Of a DNA stretch of 7,310 nt, positions 5,547 through 7,310 are shown one piece after another. The notes under the pieces are model-generated. The model did no database searches, was not told the origin of the DNA, and saw only the letters and a program-made list of their open reading frames with translations. Location of the stretch: assembly GCA_020024075.1 (NCBI GenBank), contig JAHHUJ010000101.1, positions 1 through 7,310 on the forward strand, read 5' to 3'. The stretch comes from Psychrobacter sp. (GTDB taxonomy: Bacteria; Pseudomonadota; Gammaproteobacteria; Pseudomonadales; Moraxellaceae). The translations under genes and the position numbers were made by a program. Positions within the stretch are counted from its first letter, which is position 1, and each line of letters begins with the position of its first letter.

Positions 5547-6467
5547 ATGAGCGTGCGTCATTTTTTAACTCTACTCGATTTATCTCCAACCGAGCTTGAA
5601 GCCTTAATTAGGCGTGCAAGTGAGCTTCGAAAGATGCAACATGCTGGCGAAGTGTATCAACCCTTTGTAGGTCGTACATTAGGTATGATCTTTGAAAAGT
5701 CCTCTACCCGCACCCGTATCTCGTTTGAAACTGGTATGGGACAGTTTGGTGGACACGCCATCTTCTTATCGCCAAAAGACACACAATTAGGTCGTGGCGA
5801 ACCCATTGAAGATTCAGCCAGAGTAATCTCAAGCATGGTCGATATCATTATGATTCGCACCTTTGAGCACGAAAAAGTAGAAAGATTTGCCGAGTACTCC
5901 TCTGTACCTATCATCAATGCTTTAACCGATGACTTCCACCCCTGCCAACTATTAGCGGATATGCAGACCTATTATGAGCACCGTGGTAGCATCAAAGACA
6001 AAATCGTAACTTGGGTGGGCGATGGTAATAATATGTGCTCTTCATTTATGGCCGCTGCCAATCAATTTGGCTTTGAGCTAAGGGTCGCTGCCCCTTACGG
6101 CTTTGAGCCAAACCTTGAGTTGATGGAGAAATTTAAGCACTGTGTCAGCTTAGTAGAAGATGTTCAGGAAGCGGCTAAAGACGCTCACCTAATTGTGACT
6201 GATGTCTGGGCCAGTATGGGTCAAGAAAGCGAACAGAATACTCGCGCCCGTCGTTTTGCCCCTTACCAAGTAACACCTGCTTTGCTAGACAAAGCAGACC
6301 CTGATGTATTATTCATGCACTGCTTGCCAGCGCACCGTGGGGAGGAGATCTCACATGATCTACTTGATGACCCACGTTCTGTGGTCTGGGATGAAGCAGA
6401 AAACAGATTGCATGCCCAAAAAGCTTTGATGGAATTTTTGTTAAAAGACAAAATCAAACTAAGCTAA
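5547..6467 (+). CDS. argF: Ornithine carbamoyltransferase, anabolic type
   Basis: ArgF transfers the carbamoyl group from carbamoyl phosphate to L-ornithine, giving citrulline, in cytoplasmic arginine biosynthesis. The 306-aa product has the complete set of family motifs: SSTRTRISFE (52-61), where STRTR binds carbamoyl phosphate; LGRGEPIEDSARV (81-93); HPCQLLADMQT (131-141); the nucleotide-like WVGDGNN (156-162); the ornithine-binding loop DVWASMG (219-225); and MHCLPAHRGEEI (257-268) with the conserved Cys. Length and motif wording are close to the anabolic Pseudomonas ArgF (305 aa) rather than the longer catabolic ArcB. No arc genes lie nearby. The ATG at 5547 follows a purine-rich AAGAGAG site (5536-5542). 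A bidirectional terminator follows, so argF is probably monocistronic. Confidence 0.96.
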   Translation: MSVRHFLTLLDLSPTELEALIRRASELRKMQHAGEVYQPFVGRTLGMIFEKSSTRTRISFETGMGQFGGHAIFLSPKDTQLGRGEPIEDSARVISSMVDIIMIRTFEHEKVERFAEYSSVPIINALTDDFHPCQLLADMQTYYEHRGSIKDKIVTWVGDGNNMCSSFMAAANQFGFELRVAAPYGFEPNLELMEKFKHCVSLVEDVQEAAKDAHLIVTDVWASMGQESEQNTRARRFAPYQVTPALLDKADPDVLFMHCLPAHRGEEISHDLLDDPRSVVWDEAENRLHAQKALMEFLLKDKIKLS

Positions 6468-6501
6468 ATGGTCACAAATATAAATTATCACTAAGCATAT
6501 T

Positions 6502-6536
6502 AAAAAGGCTAAGTCATTAAATGACTTAGCCTTTTT
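6502..6536. terminator. Bidirectional terminator between convergent argF and rpiA
   Basis: A perfect inverted repeat (17-bp arms around one central base) runs from AAAAAGGCTAAGTCA to TGACTTAGCCTTTTT; a practical hairpin has a 15-bp stem and a 5-nt loop. The A-run on the left and T-run on the right give a T-tract in either direction. It begins 35 bp after the argF stop and lies about 170 bp beyond the rpiA stop. Confidence 0.92.
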
Positions 6537-6537
6537 G

Positions 6538-6652
6538 TTGGGTTTAGATCGGACTTTAAGACACAACTAACAACTTTCATATACAGTATGTCTAGTTAAG
6601 CAGTAACCTACGTTAAGAAGGTACTGATCACTTTATTTAACCATAAACCCAA
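6538..6652. repeat. Spaced inverted repeat in the argF-rpiA gap
   Basis: TTGGGTTTA (6538-6546) and TAAACCCAA (6644-6652) are perfect 9-bp inverted arms 97 bp apart. Inside lies a smaller imperfect hairpin, CAGTAACCT (6601-6609) against AGGTACTG (6619-6626), with one bulged base. The segment is noncoding and would be in the 3' untranslated region of rpiA. I see no target-site duplication or other sign of a mobile element. Confidence 0.5.
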
Positions 6653-6656
6653 GAAT

Positions 6657-6698
6657 AACAATAGAACAAAAAAATAGACTAGAACAGAACAATAGAAC
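6657..6698. repeat. AACAATAGAAC direct repeats
   Basis: AACAATAGAAC occurs exactly at 6657-6667 and 6688-6698, with related pieces (AATAGACTAGAAC) between them. It is low-complexity, A-rich noncoding DNA directly beyond the rpiA stop. Confidence 0.6.
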
Positions 6699-6709
6699 GC
6701 TAAGCTATA

Positions 6710-7310
6710 TTAACGCTGTAACAGCTCTACCCCTGTTGATTTAGCAATTAATAACTTGTCTGCTTGATTGGCGGCAAAGATACCATTACACACCACCCCA
6801 ACGATATTATTTAGAGTTTGCTCCATCTCGATGGCACTGGTGATTTCAAGATTATAAGTATCTAAAATTAAGTTTCCATAATCAGTCACAAAGCCTTCAC
6901 GGTACACCGGCTCACCGCCTAATTTGACCAATTCACGAGCAACATATGAGCGTGCTTGTGGCAAAACTTCAATAGGTACTGGGAATTCACGACCTAGCTG
7001 AGTGACCCACTTGCTTTCATCGACCAAGCATAAGAATTGTTTTGAGGCGGCTGCCACAATCTTTTCACGAGTTAAGGCACCACCGCCCCCTTTAATCAAC
7101 TGCAGATTAGGATTAACCTCATCAGCCCCATCAATATAAAGGTCGAGCTCACCCACAAAATTCAGATCCATCACCTCTATTCCCAAAGCTTCTAACTTAT
7201 CTTGGGTCACTTTGGAGCTGGCCACAGCTCCCTTTAAATTCACTTGTGGCAATAAATCAATCAAGCAGTTCACAGTACTGCCTGTGCCCACACCCAGGAT
7301 CATTCCGTCG
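6710..7310 (-). CDS. rpiA: Ribose-5-phosphate isomerase A (partial, 5' end outside the window)
   Basis: RpiA interconverts ribose 5-phosphate and ribulose 5-phosphate in the cytoplasmic pentose phosphate pathway. The reading frame is open to the window edge. Visible codons begin with an Asp-Gly pair and then the phosphate-binding GVGTGST loop, which lies near residue 25 in E. coli, so only about 21 residues are missing. The Met at 7303 is internal, not the start. Numbered from that Met, further motifs are the SSK segment (29-31), IDGADEVN (57-64), KGGGGALTREKI (71-82) and FVTDYGN (138-144). Asp58, Asp61, Lys71 and Glu80 correspond to the E. coli active-site residues Asp81, Asp84, Lys94 and Glu103. 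The C-terminus is complete. It is convergent with argF and shares the bidirectional terminator. Confidence 0.95.
   Translation of the reverse strand, partial: DGMILGVGTGSTVNCLIDLLPQVNLKGAVASSKVTQDKLEALGIEVMDLNFVGELDLYIDGADEVNPNLQLIKGGGGALTREKIVAAASKQFLCLVDESKWVTQLGREFPVPIEVLPQARSYVARELVKLGGEPVYREGFVTDYGNLILDTYNLEITSAIEMEQTLNNIVGVVCNGIFAANQADKLLIAKSTGVELLQR

Noticed and set aside
6538..6652. Miniature inverted-repeat transposable element
   Set aside because: The 9-bp arms are flanked by no convincing target-site duplication, and no second copy can be seen in the window.

Overview
The window is a stretch of ordinary gamma-proteobacterial housekeeping genes. Protein sequences, a moderate G+C content (low-to-mid 40s percent by eye) and exclusive use of TAA stops in all six genes suggest Moraxellaceae, most likely Psychrobacter. 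That placement is recognition and inference; no database search was run.

Layout, left to right: a 147-bp leader with a weak promoter candidate; ubiE (+), carrying a Q/N-rich N-terminal extension of about 117 residues; ubiJ (+), 92 bp later; a strong intrinsic terminator; ubiB (+), with its own weak promoter candidate; a 215-bp gap with degenerate tandem repeats and a large imperfect palindrome; alr (+); a 205-bp gap with two sets of tandem repeats and a good sigma70-type promoter framed by an inverted repeat; argF (+); a bidirectional terminator; and rpiA (-), convergent with argF and cut by the right edge, lacking only about its first 21 residues.

ubiE, ubiJ and ubiB all serve ubiquinone biosynthesis: UbiE is the C-methyltransferase, UbiJ an SCP2-type lipid-binding accessory protein, UbiB an atypical kinase-like ATPase. 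The order ubiE-ubiJ-ubiB is that of E. coli, but here a terminator and about 290 bp separate ubiB from the other two. alr (D-alanine for peptidoglycan), argF (citrulline synthesis for arginine) and rpiA (pentose phosphate isomerisation) are functionally unrelated neighbours, probably in separate transcription units.

I found no new multi-gene system, mobile element, CRISPR array or stable RNA gene. The main points of interest are the UbiE extension, a short direct or tandem duplication in every one of the six noncoding intervals, inverted repeats upstream of alr and argF, an Ala in place of the usual Gly in the DFG-like motif of UbiB, and a small insertion in Alr.
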